A DNA stretch of 11,292 nt from Parafannyhessea sp902761955 (GCA_902761955.1 CACWMM010000060.1:1-11292); one strand, 5' to 3'. Numbered from the stretch's first letter, positions 1 to 7,045 are shown. Translations and numbers: made by a program. Notes: generated by a model from the sequence alone, not told the origin.

Positions 1-540
1 CACCCGGAGAACCTCTCGGAGCACTCGCTGGAGGTGGCCGTGATCGCACACGCGCTCGCGACCATCGCGAACGTGCGCTACGGACGCTCGCTCGACGCGG
101 GCAAGGCCGCTCTCGTGGGGCTGTTCCACGACGCGTCAGAGATCATCACCGGCGACATGCCCACCCCCGTGAAGTACGCGAACGGCCAGATCCTGGGCGC
201 GTACAAGGACGTGGAGGCGCGGGCGGAACGGCGCCTTCTGGACGAGCTTCCGCCGGACCTTGCCCCCTCGTACCGGGAGCTCTTCTTTCCCGCGCCAGAC
301 GGCGACGGCGCGGCGCAGGCGGACGACGCGTACCTGCGCGGCCTGGTGAAGGCGGCGGACAAGATATCCGCCCTCATCAAGTGCCTGGACGAGGCCCACG
401 TGGGCAACGCGGAGTTCGCGAGCGCCCAGGCCACGACGCAGGCGGCCGTCGACGAGCTGGCCAAGCGCTACCCCGAGGTGGACGACTTCGTGCGGCAGTT
501 CCTGCCGCCGTACGGCAAGACGCTGGACGAGCTGCTGTAG
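1..540 (+). CDS. yfbR: 5'-deoxynucleotidase, YfbR-like HD-domain phosphohydrolase (5' end outside window)
   Basis: The reading frame is open from base 1 to a TAG at 538-540, so 179 C-terminal residues are visible and the true start lies upstream. Proteins of this family remove the phosphate from deoxyribonucleoside 5'-monophosphates in the cytoplasm, as part of dNTP pool control and salvage. The fragment follows E. coli YfbR closely. It has ENLSEHSLEVA (metal-binding His at visible residue 8), the HD pair in LFHDASE (residues 43-44), GDMPTPVKY, and a later KAADKISALIKCLDE segment whose Asp matches the family's last metal ligand. It ends in FVRQFLPPYGKTLDELL, like the family C-terminus. Only about the first 20-30 residues should be missing. 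No lesion is visible. A weak hairpin follows the stop. Confidence 0.88.
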   Translation, partial: HPENLSEHSLEVAVIAHALATIANVRYGRSLDAGKAALVGLFHDASEIITGDMPTPVKYANGQILGAYKDVEARAERRLLDELPPDLAPSYRELFFPAPDGDGAAQADDAYLRGLVKAADKISALIKCLDEAHVGNAEFASAQATTQAAVDELAKRYPEVDDFVRQFLPPYGKTLDELL

Positions 541-542
541 CG

Positions 543-565
543 CGCCCCGGCAGTGCCGCCAGGCG
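543..565 (+). terminator. possible hairpin after the yfbR-like gene (no U-tract)
   Basis: Three bases after the stop codon an imperfect hairpin can form. The outer stem is CGCC/GGCG (543-546 with 562-565) and the inner stem is CGGC-AGT-GCCG (548-558). No T-run follows, so this is not a classical intrinsic terminator. It could stabilise the 3' end or assist Rho. A second small hairpin, GTGCG-TTTT-CGCAC (598-611), followed by ATATTTG, is an alternative 3' end. Confidence 0.3.
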
Positions 566-574
566 AGAAGGGCG
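558..574 (+). repeat. left copy of a 17-bp inverted repeat flanking the radical SAM gene
   Basis: The sequence GCCAGGCGAGAAGGGCG occurs here on the plus strand and, perfectly, on the minus strand at 2357-2373. The two copies lie 18 and 9 bases after the stop codons of the yfbR-like and radical SAM genes. The core GGCGAGAAG also recurs elsewhere in the window, so this may be a dispersed motif rather than the end of a mobile unit. Confidence 0.6.
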
Positions 575-600
575 TCCGCACAGACCGCAGCTACGTCGTG

Positions 601-690
601 CGTTTTCGCACATATTTGCCTGTAACTGTATGTATGTAAACGCAATGTCACCCATATGTTCAATTTTGACTCTGCTTCAAAAAACAGCAC
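601..690. other. AT-rich island in the intergenic region before the radical SAM gene
   Basis: The 292-bp gap 541-832 contains a segment strikingly richer in A/T than everything around it. It has runs such as CATATTTG, TGTATGTATGTA (627-638), CATATG, TTCAATTTTGACT and AAAAAA. This is where promoters and operators would be expected in a high-GC genome. A TTGACT hexamer sits at 666-671, but no good -10 lies at the right spacing. No ORF, tRNA or known riboswitch pattern was recognised in the gap. Confidence 0.45.
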
Positions 691-717
691 GACCCGGCGG
701 TCGCGAACGGCTAGAAT
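689..717 (+). promoter_or_regulatory. candidate promoter for the radical SAM gene
   Basis: A good -10 hexamer, TAGAAT (712-717), lies 17 bp after ACGACC (689-694), which keeps only the GAC core of a -35. Transcription would start near 724 and give a leader of about 110 nt. That leader begins at a small TCCCA-CGCA-TGGGA hairpin (717-730). This rests on hexamer matching only. Confidence 0.3.
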
Positions 718-1589
718 CCCACGCATGGGAAGATAGGGGCGCAACGGCGCGTCCCGCGCAGAACAGCCGCAGGTGCAGGACAGTGGGCACGTTCTTCTCG
801 CCCTGCCGCGGCCGAGAGGTTGGTGGATTCTCATGCAGAACAAGCTGGCGCACGCAGCGGAGCGCAAGGCGTTCTCCGTCGTGCTCGACAAGGCGATCGA
901 CGCCGTCCGCGGCGACCATCCCGAGGAGGCGATCGAGAAGTTCCTGGACATGGGACAGAAGATGCTCTCCGGCACCGCGCCCGACATGGCGAAGTCGCTG
1001 CGCGAGGCGTTCTACCCCGGCTCCAAGTGGGAGAACATGGTCATCGACATGGCCCGCAGGATCGACCCGAACATCCTTCACACCGCGCTTCTGAACGGCG
1101 CGTACGAGGCGGCGTTCCGCGGCCTGCGCGAGACCACGATCTCTGCCCAGAAGAACCAGTGCAACGTTCCCTGGATCATCATCTTCGACCCCACGAGCGC
1201 GTGCAACATGCACTGCGTGGGCTGCTGGGCCGCCGACTACTCAAAGTCGCTCAACCTCACGTTCGACGAGATGGACTCGCTCGTGAAGCAGGCCAACGAC
1301 CTTGGCTGCCACTGGTTCTTCATGACCGGCGGCGAGCCCATGGTGCGCTGGAAGGACATCGTGAAGCTGGCCGAGAAGCACAACGACTCGCTCTTCAGCC
1401 TCTATACCAACGGCACCCTCATCAACCAGCAGGTCTGCAACGATTGCAAGCGCCTGGGCAACGTGCTGTTCTCCGTCTCGCTCGAGGGCTCGAAGGAGGC
1501 GAACGACGGCCGCCGCGGCGAGGGCGACTACGACAAGGTCATGGCCGCGTTCGACCTCATGAAGGCCAACGGCATCCCGTTTGGCGTCT

Positions 1590-1627
1590 CCACGGCGTAC
1601 ACCCGCGCCCACGGCGTACACCCGCGC
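1590..1627 (+). repeat. perfect 19-bp tandem duplication causing a frameshift
   Basis: CCACGGCGTACACCCGCGC occurs at 1590-1608 and again directly at 1609-1627. Because 19 is not a multiple of three, the second copy shifts the frame. Deleting one copy restores GVSTAYTRANVEAV, joining the two halves of the radical SAM protein exactly. Identical copies imply a very recent event or a sequence error. Confidence 0.95.
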
Positions 1628-1829
1628 GAACGTCGAGGCTGTCACCTCTGACGAGTACTACGACATGCTCATCGAGAAGGGCGCGCTCTGGGCCTGGTAC
1701 TTCCACTACATGCCCGTGGGCGAGGGCGCGAACGCGGACCTCATGCCGACGCTGGAGCAGCGCGAGTACATGATCAAGCGCATCCGCGACGTGCGCGCCT
1801 ACGACGGCGGCAAGGCCATCATGGTGATG

Positions 1830-1877
1830 GACTTCCAGAACGACGGCGAGTTCGACTTCCAGAACGACGGCGAGTTC
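1830..1877 (+). repeat. perfect 24-bp in-frame tandem duplication
   Basis: Bases 1830-1853 are repeated exactly at 1854-1877 and encode DFQNDGEF twice in a row. The frame is kept. From memory of related radical SAM proteins, the segment occurs once (MDFQNDGEFVGGC), so one copy is an insertion just before the C-terminal cysteine region. Confidence 0.95.
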
Positions 1878-2356
1878 GTGGGCGGCTGCATCGCCGGCGG
1901 CCGCGTGTTCTGCCACATCACGGCCCGTGGCGACGTGGAGCCCTGCGTCTTCATCCACTACTCCAACGCCAACATCAAGGAGCAGAGCCTGCTGGACTGC
2001 CTGAAGCAGCCGCTGTTCCAGCAGTACCGCGAAAACTGGCCGTGGAACGACAACATGCTGCGCCCGTGCCCGATGCTCGAGAACCCCGAGGTACTGCCGA
2101 AGATGGTCCACGCCGCGGACGCGAAGTCCACGGAGTACGTCACGCCGGAGAGCGTCGACCACCTGTGCGCCCGCACCACGGAGTACGCGAAGGCCTGGGC
2201 GCCCGTGGGCGACAGGATCTGGCTTGAGGAGCACCCCACCGGCAAGAAGGTCTACGAGGACGACATCTCCATGATGCCCGTCGACCAGAAGGGCAAGATG
2301 CTCGAGGAGCAGGACGAGAAGGGCTTCACCGTCACGCTCGACGACTAAGGTCCGCG

Positions 2357-2373
2357 CGCCCTTCTCGCCTGGC
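2357..2373 (-). repeat. right copy of the 17-bp inverted repeat flanking the radical SAM gene
   Basis: On the minus strand this reads GCCAGGCGAGAAGGGCG, identical to 558-574 on the plus strand. It lies between the radical SAM stop codon and the terminator. No target-site duplication or transposase accompanies the pair. Confidence 0.6.
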
Positions 2374-2403
2374 CCCACTCTCCACAACGTACCAGCGACA
2401 CCT

Positions 2404-2440
2404 CCCGGCGCCTGCACACCCTGCGGGTGCCGGGTCTTTT
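2404..2440 (+). terminator. rho-independent terminator after the radical SAM gene
   Basis: The hairpin CACCC-TGC-GGGTG (2417-2429) is flanked by CCCGG (2404-2408) and CCGGG (2430-2434), which extend the stem across a bulge. It is followed directly by TCTTTT (2435-2440). It separates the radical SAM gene from the ABC transporter gene. Confidence 0.8.
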
Positions 2441-2481
2441 GTGCGCCGCGGGCCTTACCTGATGGGTTATTCGTATGCGTA

Positions 2482-2510
2482 CCTGTGCCTCCGTGGGCGT
2501 GGGCTATGAT
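2482..2510 (+). promoter_or_regulatory. candidate promoter for the ABC transporter gene
   Basis: TATGAT (2505-2510) is a good -10 hexamer. The base stretch 17 bp upstream (CCTGTG, 2482-2487) is a poor -35. Transcription would begin near 2517, about 70 nt before the start codon and downstream of the terminator. Support is from the -10 match and position only. Confidence 0.35.
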
Positions 2511-2573
2511 GGTTCCTCGGCTGCCGGCAGGCGGCCCCACACCCTACACATCGCAATGGCCACGCAGTGGCTT

Positions 2574-2578
2574 GGAGG
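2574..2578 (+). promoter_or_regulatory. ribosome binding site fixing the ABC transporter start
   Basis: GGAGG lies seven bases before ATG 2586. It favours this start over the in-frame ATG at 2475, which would add 37 residues and overlaps the candidate promoter, and over ATG 2556, which has no comparable site. Confidence 0.8.
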
Positions 2579-2585
2579 ACAAGGC

Positions 2586-4397
2586 ATGCAGCATACCCGC
2601 ACAACCGCAACGGACGCACGCGACCAGGAAGGCGCGCCCAGGCTCACCACCGCCGGACTCATGAGGCGCTTCCTGGGCTACTACCAGGGGCAGATGCACC
2701 TGTTCGTGGGCGACATCGCGTGCGCCGTCGTGGTCGCGGGCATCGACCTCGCGTTTCCGCAGATCCTGCGCACGCTCACGGGCGGGCTGTTCACGCAGGG
2801 GGCGGACGCCATCCTCGGCGCGCTGGGATACCTGGCGGCAGGCCTTCTGGCCATGTACGCCGTGCGCTTTGCGTGCCGCTACTTCGTGGCGTACTGGGGG
2901 CACGTCATGGGCGCCCGCATGGAGAGCCGCATGCGCGAGGACCTGTTTGCCGCCTACCAGCGCATGAGCTTCTCGTTCTTCGACCGCAACAAGTCCGGCG
3001 ACCTCATGAGCCGTCTGGTGAGCGACCTGTTTGACATAAGCGAGACCGCCCACCACGGCCCGGAGTTCCTGCTCATTGGCGCGGTGGAGATCGTAGGCTC
3101 GTTTTTGATCCTGGGGTTCGTGAACGTGCCGCTCACGCTGGTGCTCGCGGCGGTGCTCGTGGTGCTGACCGCGTACAACCTCCGCGCGAACCTGCGCATG
3201 AAGGCCGTCTTCCGCGAGAACCGCGTGCGCATCTCCGGCGTGAACTCACGCGTGGAGGACAGCCTCGCCGGCATCCGCGTGGTGAAGGGCTTTGCCGCGG
3301 AGGACGTTGAGAAGGACAAGTTCCGCACCAGCAACGACGCGTACCTGGACTCCAAGGTGCGGATGTATCGCGCCATGGGCACGTACCAGGCCGGCATCGC
3401 CGCGCTCATGGGCGCGCTGTACACCGTGATCGTGTGCCTGGGCGGCTGGCTCATCGCGAAGGGCCAGATGCAGCCGCAGGACCTTGCGACGTTCGCGCTG
3501 TACATCACGCTCTTCACCACCCCGATCGACAACATCCTGAACTTCACGGAGACGTTCCAGAAGGCCATCGCGGGATTCCGCCGCTTCGAGGAGGTCCTGG
3601 TGGCGGAGCCGGACATCAGGGACGCGCCGGGGGCACGGCCGCTTTCCGTCACCCGTGGCGCCATCAGCTACCGGGGCGTGCGCTTCTCGTACGACGAGGG
3701 CCCGGAGGTCCTGCACGGGCTCGACCTTGCCGTGGAACCCGGCTGCACGGTGGCGCTCGTGGGCCCGTCCGGCGGCGGCAAGTCGACCATCTGCGCACTT
3801 CTCCCCCGCTTCTACGACGTAGAAGCGGGATCCATCACCATCGACGGGCAGGACGTGCGCGACGTCACCGTGCGCAGCCTGCGGCAGGCCATAGGCATCG
3901 TGCAGCAGGACGTGTACCTGTTTGACGGCACGATCGCCGAGAACATCGCGTACGGCCGGCCGGACGCCACCGCGCGCGAGATCCGCGAGGCGGCGCGCAA
4001 GGCGAACATCGAGGAGTTCGTGGATTCGCTTCCCGACGGGTTCGAGACCACGGTGGGCGAGCGCGGCGCGCGCCTTTCCGGCGGGCAGAAGCAGCGCATC
4101 GCCATAGCGCGCGTGTTCCTGAAGGACCCGCAGGTGCTCATTCTGGACGAGGCGACCTCCGCGCTCGACAACGAGAGCGAGCGGGCCGTGCAGCACTCGC
4201 TGGCGCAGCTCTCGCGCGGACGCACGACCATCGTGATCGCGCACAGGCTCTCGACCATCAAGGGCGCGGACGAGATCGTGACCATCGACCACGGTCGCGT
4301 GGCCGAGAAGGGCACGCACGACGAGCTGCTGGCACGCGGCGGGACGTACGCCCGCTACTATCGCATGCAGTTTGGCGACGGCCGCACGCAGGACTGA
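2586..4397 (+). CDS. ABC exporter half-transporter (fused permease and ATPase)
   Basis: This is a complete 603-residue protein of the MsbA/LmrA-like type: an N-terminal six-helix membrane domain (roughly residues 38-325) fused to an ATPase domain (about 355-600). It is an inner-membrane pump expected to work as a dimer and expel a hydrophobic compound, lipid or peptide; the substrate cannot be read from sequence. ATPase motifs are intact: Walker A GPSGGGKST (393-401), Q-loop IVQQDVYLFDGTIAENIAYG, signature LSGGQ (497-501), Walker B VLILDE with catalytic Glu522, D-loop SALD, and switch His553 in AHRLST. Because its catalytic residues are complete it could act as a homodimer. No partner half-transporter is adjacent. 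The length is normal for the family and no lesion is visible. It is preceded by a terminator and its own candidate promoter. The trmB-like gene follows 114 bp downstream. Confidence 0.93.
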   Translation: MQHTRTTATDARDQEGAPRLTTAGLMRRFLGYYQGQMHLFVGDIACAVVVAGIDLAFPQILRTLTGGLFTQGADAILGALGYLAAGLLAMYAVRFACRYFVAYWGHVMGARMESRMREDLFAAYQRMSFSFFDRNKSGDLMSRLVSDLFDISETAHHGPEFLLIGAVEIVGSFLILGFVNVPLTLVLAAVLVVLTAYNLRANLRMKAVFRENRVRISGVNSRVEDSLAGIRVVKGFAAEDVEKDKFRTSNDAYLDSKVRMYRAMGTYQAGIAALMGALYTVIVCLGGWLIAKGQMQPQDLATFALYITLFTTPIDNILNFTETFQKAIAGFRRFEEVLVAEPDIRDAPGARPLSVTRGAISYRGVRFSYDEGPEVLHGLDLAVEPGCTVALVGPSGGGKSTICALLPRFYDVEAGSITIDGQDVRDVTVRSLRQAIGIVQQDVYLFDGTIAENIAYGRPDATAREIREAARKANIEEFVDSLPDGFETTVGERGARLSGGQKQRIAIARVFLKDPQVLILDEATSALDNESERAVQHSLAQLSRGRTTIVIAHRLSTIKGADEIVTIDHGRVAEKGTHDELLARGGTYARYYRMQFGDGRTQD

Positions 4398-4403
4398 CGG
4401 GAC

Positions 4404-4465
4404 GGCGGCCCGCGCTGACGCGGCGCCGGACGGAAGGCGGCCCGCGCGGACGCGGCACCGGACGG
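4404..4465 (+). repeat. two direct copies of a 30-bp GC-rich unit, each with a hairpin
   Basis: Bases 4404-4433 and 4436-4465 match at 28 of 30 positions, with a 32-bp period. A decayed third copy may follow (about 4468-4486). Each unit holds a five-base-pair stem CCGCG/CGCGG around a four-base loop (CTGA at 4415-4418, CGGA at 4447-4450), so one of the two differences falls in the loop. The repeats lie between the ABC and trmB-like genes and have no T-run. Confidence 0.75.
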
Positions 4466-4511
4466 ACGGCAGCCAGCGCGGCACCGCACACAAGACGACA
4501 GGAAGGCCACC

Positions 4512-5366
4512 ATGCACGCCCTTCACGCAAGGCTACCGAAGAACTTCGTGCTCGAGGAGCGGCTCGAGCGCTACGCGGACTCCATAGAGGCGAGCCCCGC
4601 CTCTTATGCGGGGTGCTGGGCAGAGGCCTGCCACCCGCTTGACGCGGCGTCGCCGCACGCGCGCTACGACCGCGTGGTGCTTGACATGGGCTGCGGCAAG
4701 GGCGCCTCGACCGTGGAGGCGGCAACGCGCGAGCCGGGCACGCTGTTTGTGGGCGTGGACCTAGAGCCCATCTGCATTGCGTACGCCGCGCAGCGCGCGC
4801 AGGAGGCCGGGGTGGCAAACGCGGTGTTTGCGCCCGGCGTGGCCAGCAAGCTGGAGGAGTACTTCTCGCCCGGCGAGCTGAGCGAGGTGATCCTGAACTA
4901 TCCCACGCCGTTCCCGCGCAAGAAGGAGGCGTGGCAGCGCCTGACGCACGCGGACAACCTGGTGCGCTACCGCCGCCTGCTGGCCCCGGGAGGCGTGGTG
5001 ACGCTGAAGACGGACAGCTCCCCGCTGTGGGAGTTCACGCGCGGGCAGCTGGCGCTTGCGGGCTTCCGCACGCTGTGGGAGTCCACGGACGCGCGCCTTG
5101 AGCGGCCCGACGACCCCATGAGCTGGTACGAGCGCCGCCTGAGCGCTCAGGGCGCGAAGGTCCTGGCCATAGAGGCGACGCCGGACCCCGCGCGCGAGCC
5201 CGACCTGGACGCGGACGGCCGCGTGCGCCAGACCATGCCGCTGAGCCTTATTGACTACCTTCCGTACGACCTGGAGCACATGGACTACATTCCCCATGGC
5301 ATGCAGGGCACCGTCATCAACCTGCGAAACCTTGCGCGCAAGGGGCACTTCGACCGGCATCTGTAG
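4512..5366 (+). CDS. trmB: tRNA (guanine-N7)-methyltransferase, TrmB-like, divergent, with C-terminal extension
   Basis: This 284-residue cytoplasmic protein starts at ATG 4512, five bases after AGGAAGG (4500-4506). A class I methyltransferase fold is clear: the SAM-binding LDMGCGKG (58-64), the acidic end of strand 2 in VGVDLEP (80-86), and motif NYPTPFPRKKEAWQRLTH (129-146). Then come LLAPGGVVTLKTD (156-168) and SWYERRLSAQG (204-214), which match TrmB's order of motifs. TrmB methylates G46 of tRNA using S-adenosylmethionine. Two oddities stand out. The usual DPWPKKRH core is TPFPRKKE, replacing Asp and Trp, and about 60 residues (from 223) extend beyond the usual end, including a PYDLEHMDYIPHGMQGT block. 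It could therefore be a paralogue with another substrate. It converges on recQ. Confidence 0.72.
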   Translation: MHALHARLPKNFVLEERLERYADSIEASPASYAGCWAEACHPLDAASPHARYDRVVLDMGCGKGASTVEAATREPGTLFVGVDLEPICIAYAAQRAQEAGVANAVFAPGVASKLEEYFSPGELSEVILNYPTPFPRKKEAWQRLTHADNLVRYRRLLAPGGVVTLKTDSSPLWEFTRGQLALAGFRTLWESTDARLERPDDPMSWYERRLSAQGAKVLAIEATPDPAREPDLDADGRVRQTMPLSLIDYLPYDLEHMDYIPHGMQGTVINLRNLARKGHFDRHL

Positions 5367-5372
5367 CACGGG

Positions 5373-5393
5373 GTGCGTCCCGCGCGGGCGCGC
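5373..5393. terminator. weak hairpin between the convergent trmB-like and recQ genes
   Basis: The 26-bp gap between the two stop codons contains GTGCG-T-CCC-GCGC-GGG-CGCGC, a GC-rich stem with one bulged T that overlaps the last base of the recQ stop. It lacks a T-run on either strand. It may act as a weak shared 3' structure for both transcripts. Confidence 0.3.
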
Positions 5394-7045
5394 TAGCCGC
5401 GGGCCATCTCCTCCAGGAACGCGTCCCCGTAGCGCTCGAGCTTCGTGGTGCCGACGCCCGGCACCTGGAGCAGCGCCTCCCGGTCGCGGGGCTTCCGCCG
5501 GACCATGGCCCTGAGCGTCGCGTCGCTGAATATCACGTACGGGGGCACGCCCTTCTCGCCCGCAAGGCGCTTGCGCAGGGCGCGCAAGCGCTGGAACAGC
5601 TCCTCGTCGCCGTCCGTGGCAACGTAGTCCAGCGCCTCCTCGCGCGCGGTTGCGCGGCGGCGGGAGCGGGGACGGGCGCCGCCTGCGGCGTCGAGCTCGT
5701 CGTCGTAGGCGGCGTGGCCGAACGCGTGCGACGCCCGGGCGGGCGCGAGGTAGCGCTCCGGCGTGGCACCGGTGCAGACGGAGCACGAGCCGCAGTTGTC
5801 CGGCAGCGCGGACACGTCCTGCCCAAAGTACGCGAGGATGCGCCGGCGCAGGCACGTGGCGCTCTGGGCGTAGTCGACCATGTGGTTGAGAAGGGCACGG
5901 CGCGAGCGCTCGAGGCGCTGGCGCTCTGCGGCGGGCGTGGACTCCGGAAGGTCGTCGCGGTCGATGAGGAAGCGGCACGTGCGAATGTCGCCGCGGCTCC
6001 ACAGCAGGTAGCACTCCGCGGGCTCGCCGTCGCGGCCGGCACGGCCCGCCTCCTGGTAGTACTCCTCCAGCGAGAGCGGCAGCCCGCAGTTCACGACGAA
6101 GCGCACGTTGGACTTGTCGATCCCCATGCCAAACGCGTTCGTGGCGACCATCACGCGCGCGTCGTCCATCACGAAGCGGCGCTGGGCCTCCTCGCGGGCG
6201 TCCGCCTCGTAGCCGGCGTGGTAGGACACGGCGGCCACGCCGGCGTCGCGCAGCGCCTGGGCAAGCTCGTCCACCCTCTTGCGCGTGGTGGCGTACACGA
6301 TGCCGGACTCGTCCGGGTGCGCGGCGGCGTAGGCGCACACCCAGCGCGTGCGCTCCCTTGGCTTGAGCTCGAAGCTCGCGAAGCTGAGGTTGGGCCGGTC
6401 GAAGCCGGTGACCGTGACCTGCGGGTCCTTAAGGCCTATGAGCGAGACCACGTCGCGCCGCACGCGCTCCGTCGCCGTTGCGGTGAGCGCCACGACGGGC
6501 GGGCGCGCGGGAAGGCTCGCCACGAAGTCCGCGATGCCGGTGTACGCGGGGCGGAAGTCCTGTCCCCACTGGCTGACGCAGTGGGCCTCGTCCACGGCAA
6601 GGAGCGGCACGCGGGCCTGCGCGGCAAACGCACGGAACGCCGGGTCTGCCAGGCGCTCCGGCGCGACGTACATGAGGTCGTACCAGCCGTCGAGCGCGCG
6701 GGCCATGACGACTGCCTGCTGGCGCGGCGTGAGGCTGGAGTTGAGGTAGCTGCCGCGTATGCCCGCCTCGCGCAGGCCGCTGACCTGGTCTCCCATGAGC
6801 GAGATGAGCGGGGACACCACGATGGTGAGCCCGCACATGAGCGCAGCCGGCACCTGGTAGCAGACGCTCTTGCCCGCGCCCGTGGGCATGACGGCAAGCG
6901 CGTCCCTCCCCGCAAGCACGGCGCGGATGACCTCGGCCTGGCCCGGGCGGAAGCTGGCGTAGCCAAAGTGGCGCGCGAGCGCCGCCTCCGCGTCCGCCAT
7001 GGTGGGCGCGTCGAACTTGGGAGGCGGGTCCTGCCGTGACGCCAT
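5393..7045 (-). CDS. recQ: ATP-dependent DNA helicase RecQ, short form
   Basis: This 550-residue 3'-5' DNA helicase acts in recombination and fork repair. I chose ATG 7045 because GGGGGGAG stands six bases before it. An in-frame upstream start at 7084 would add 13 residues without a comparable site. Helicase motifs are intact: PTGAGKS (54-60), DEAH (152-155), the aromatic loop SQWGQDFRP (158-166), LTATAT (187-192), FDRPNLSF and the arginine-finger motif QEAGRAGRDG (331-340). Zinc ligands C398, C418, C421 and C424 follow. An HRDC domain ends the protein (about 480-550, with VPPYVIFSD and LLQVPGVGTTKLERYG). Between the zinc site and HRDC lie only about 55 Ala/Arg-rich residues, too few for the usual RQC winged helix. 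It is transcribed divergently from the esterase gene. Confidence 0.93.
   Translation of the reverse strand: MASRQDPPPKFDAPTMADAEAALARHFGYASFRPGQAEVIRAVLAGRDALAVMPTGAGKSVCYQVPAALMCGLTIVVSPLISLMGDQVSGLREAGIRGSYLNSSLTPRQQAVVMARALDGWYDLMYVAPERLADPAFRAFAAQARVPLLAVDEAHCVSQWGQDFRPAYTGIADFVASLPARPPVVALTATATERVRRDVVSLIGLKDPQVTVTGFDRPNLSFASFELKPRERTRWVCAYAAAHPDESGIVYATTRKRVDELAQALRDAGVAAVSYHAGYEADAREEAQRRFVMDDARVMVATNAFGMGIDKSNVRFVVNCGLPLSLEEYYQEAGRAGRDGEPAECYLLWSRGDIRTCRFLIDRDDLPESTPAAERQRLERSRRALLNHMVDYAQSATCLRRRILAYFGQDVSALPDNCGSCSVCTGATPERYLAPARASHAFGHAAYDDELDAAGGARPRSRRRATAREEALDYVATDGDEELFQRLRALRKRLAGEKGVPPYVIFSDATLRAMVRRKPRDREALLQVPGVGTTKLERYGDAFLEEMARG

Larger units (their letters stand above)
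833..2348 (+). pseudogene. radical SAM/SPASM-type protein, frameshifted by a 19-bp tandem duplication
   Basis: The first part (833-1651, 272 residues) reads from ATG 833, preceded by GAGAGGTTGGTGG. Upstream in-frame GTG 773 lacks a ribosome site. The N-terminal 110 residues are helical. The radical SAM cluster motif CNMHCVGC follows (C124, C128, C131), then GGEP (166-169). Residues 253-259 run into a duplicated 19-bp unit (1590-1627), after which the frame shifts and ends at TGA 1651. The rest of the protein continues in the next frame to TAA 2346-2348. It carries the C-terminal cysteine motifs GGCIAGGR, GDVEPCVF and RPCPMLENP, typical of SPASM/twitch-like auxiliary cluster regions. Removing one 19-bp copy would give about 498 residues, or 490 without the second, in-frame duplication. 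The substrate is unknown; the family is broad (cofactor and peptide modification). As read, the product lacks its whole C-terminal half and is probably inactive, unless the lesion is an assembly error or reversible. Confidence 0.85.

Noticed and set aside
627..638. TGTA repeated three times as a phase-variation tract
   Set aside because: Three units are too few for efficient slippage and the tract is not at a spacing-critical promoter position.
650..664. CCCATATGTTCAA as a LexA/SOS-like box
   Set aside because: Only the right half resembles the actinobacterial SOS palindrome; the left half does not match, and no SOS gene follows directly.
666..671. TTGACT as -35 of the radical SAM gene
   Set aside because: The expected -10 position reads ACGACC and the only good -10 (TAGAAT, 712) is 40 bp away.
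541..832. A riboswitch or tRNA in the gap before the radical SAM gene
   Set aside because: No conserved aptamer core, cloverleaf or CCA end could be recognised; only short hairpins and the AT-rich island are visible.
1581..2348. The downstream radical SAM fragment as a separate gene with its own TTG start
   Set aside because: No ribosome site precedes it, it starts inside the upstream coding region, and the first residues (ASPRRTPAP) come from the wrong frame. It is the second half of the broken gene.
2475..2585. An N-terminal extension of the ABC transporter from ATG 2475
   Set aside because: It would overlap the candidate promoter, has no ribosome site and encodes a non-family sequence; ATG 2586 with GGAGG is far better.
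6557..6562. Gln162 instead of His in the RecQ aromatic loop (WGQDFRP)
   Set aside because: From memory the Gln form is common in RecQ proteins of several Gram-positive groups, so it is not notable by itself.
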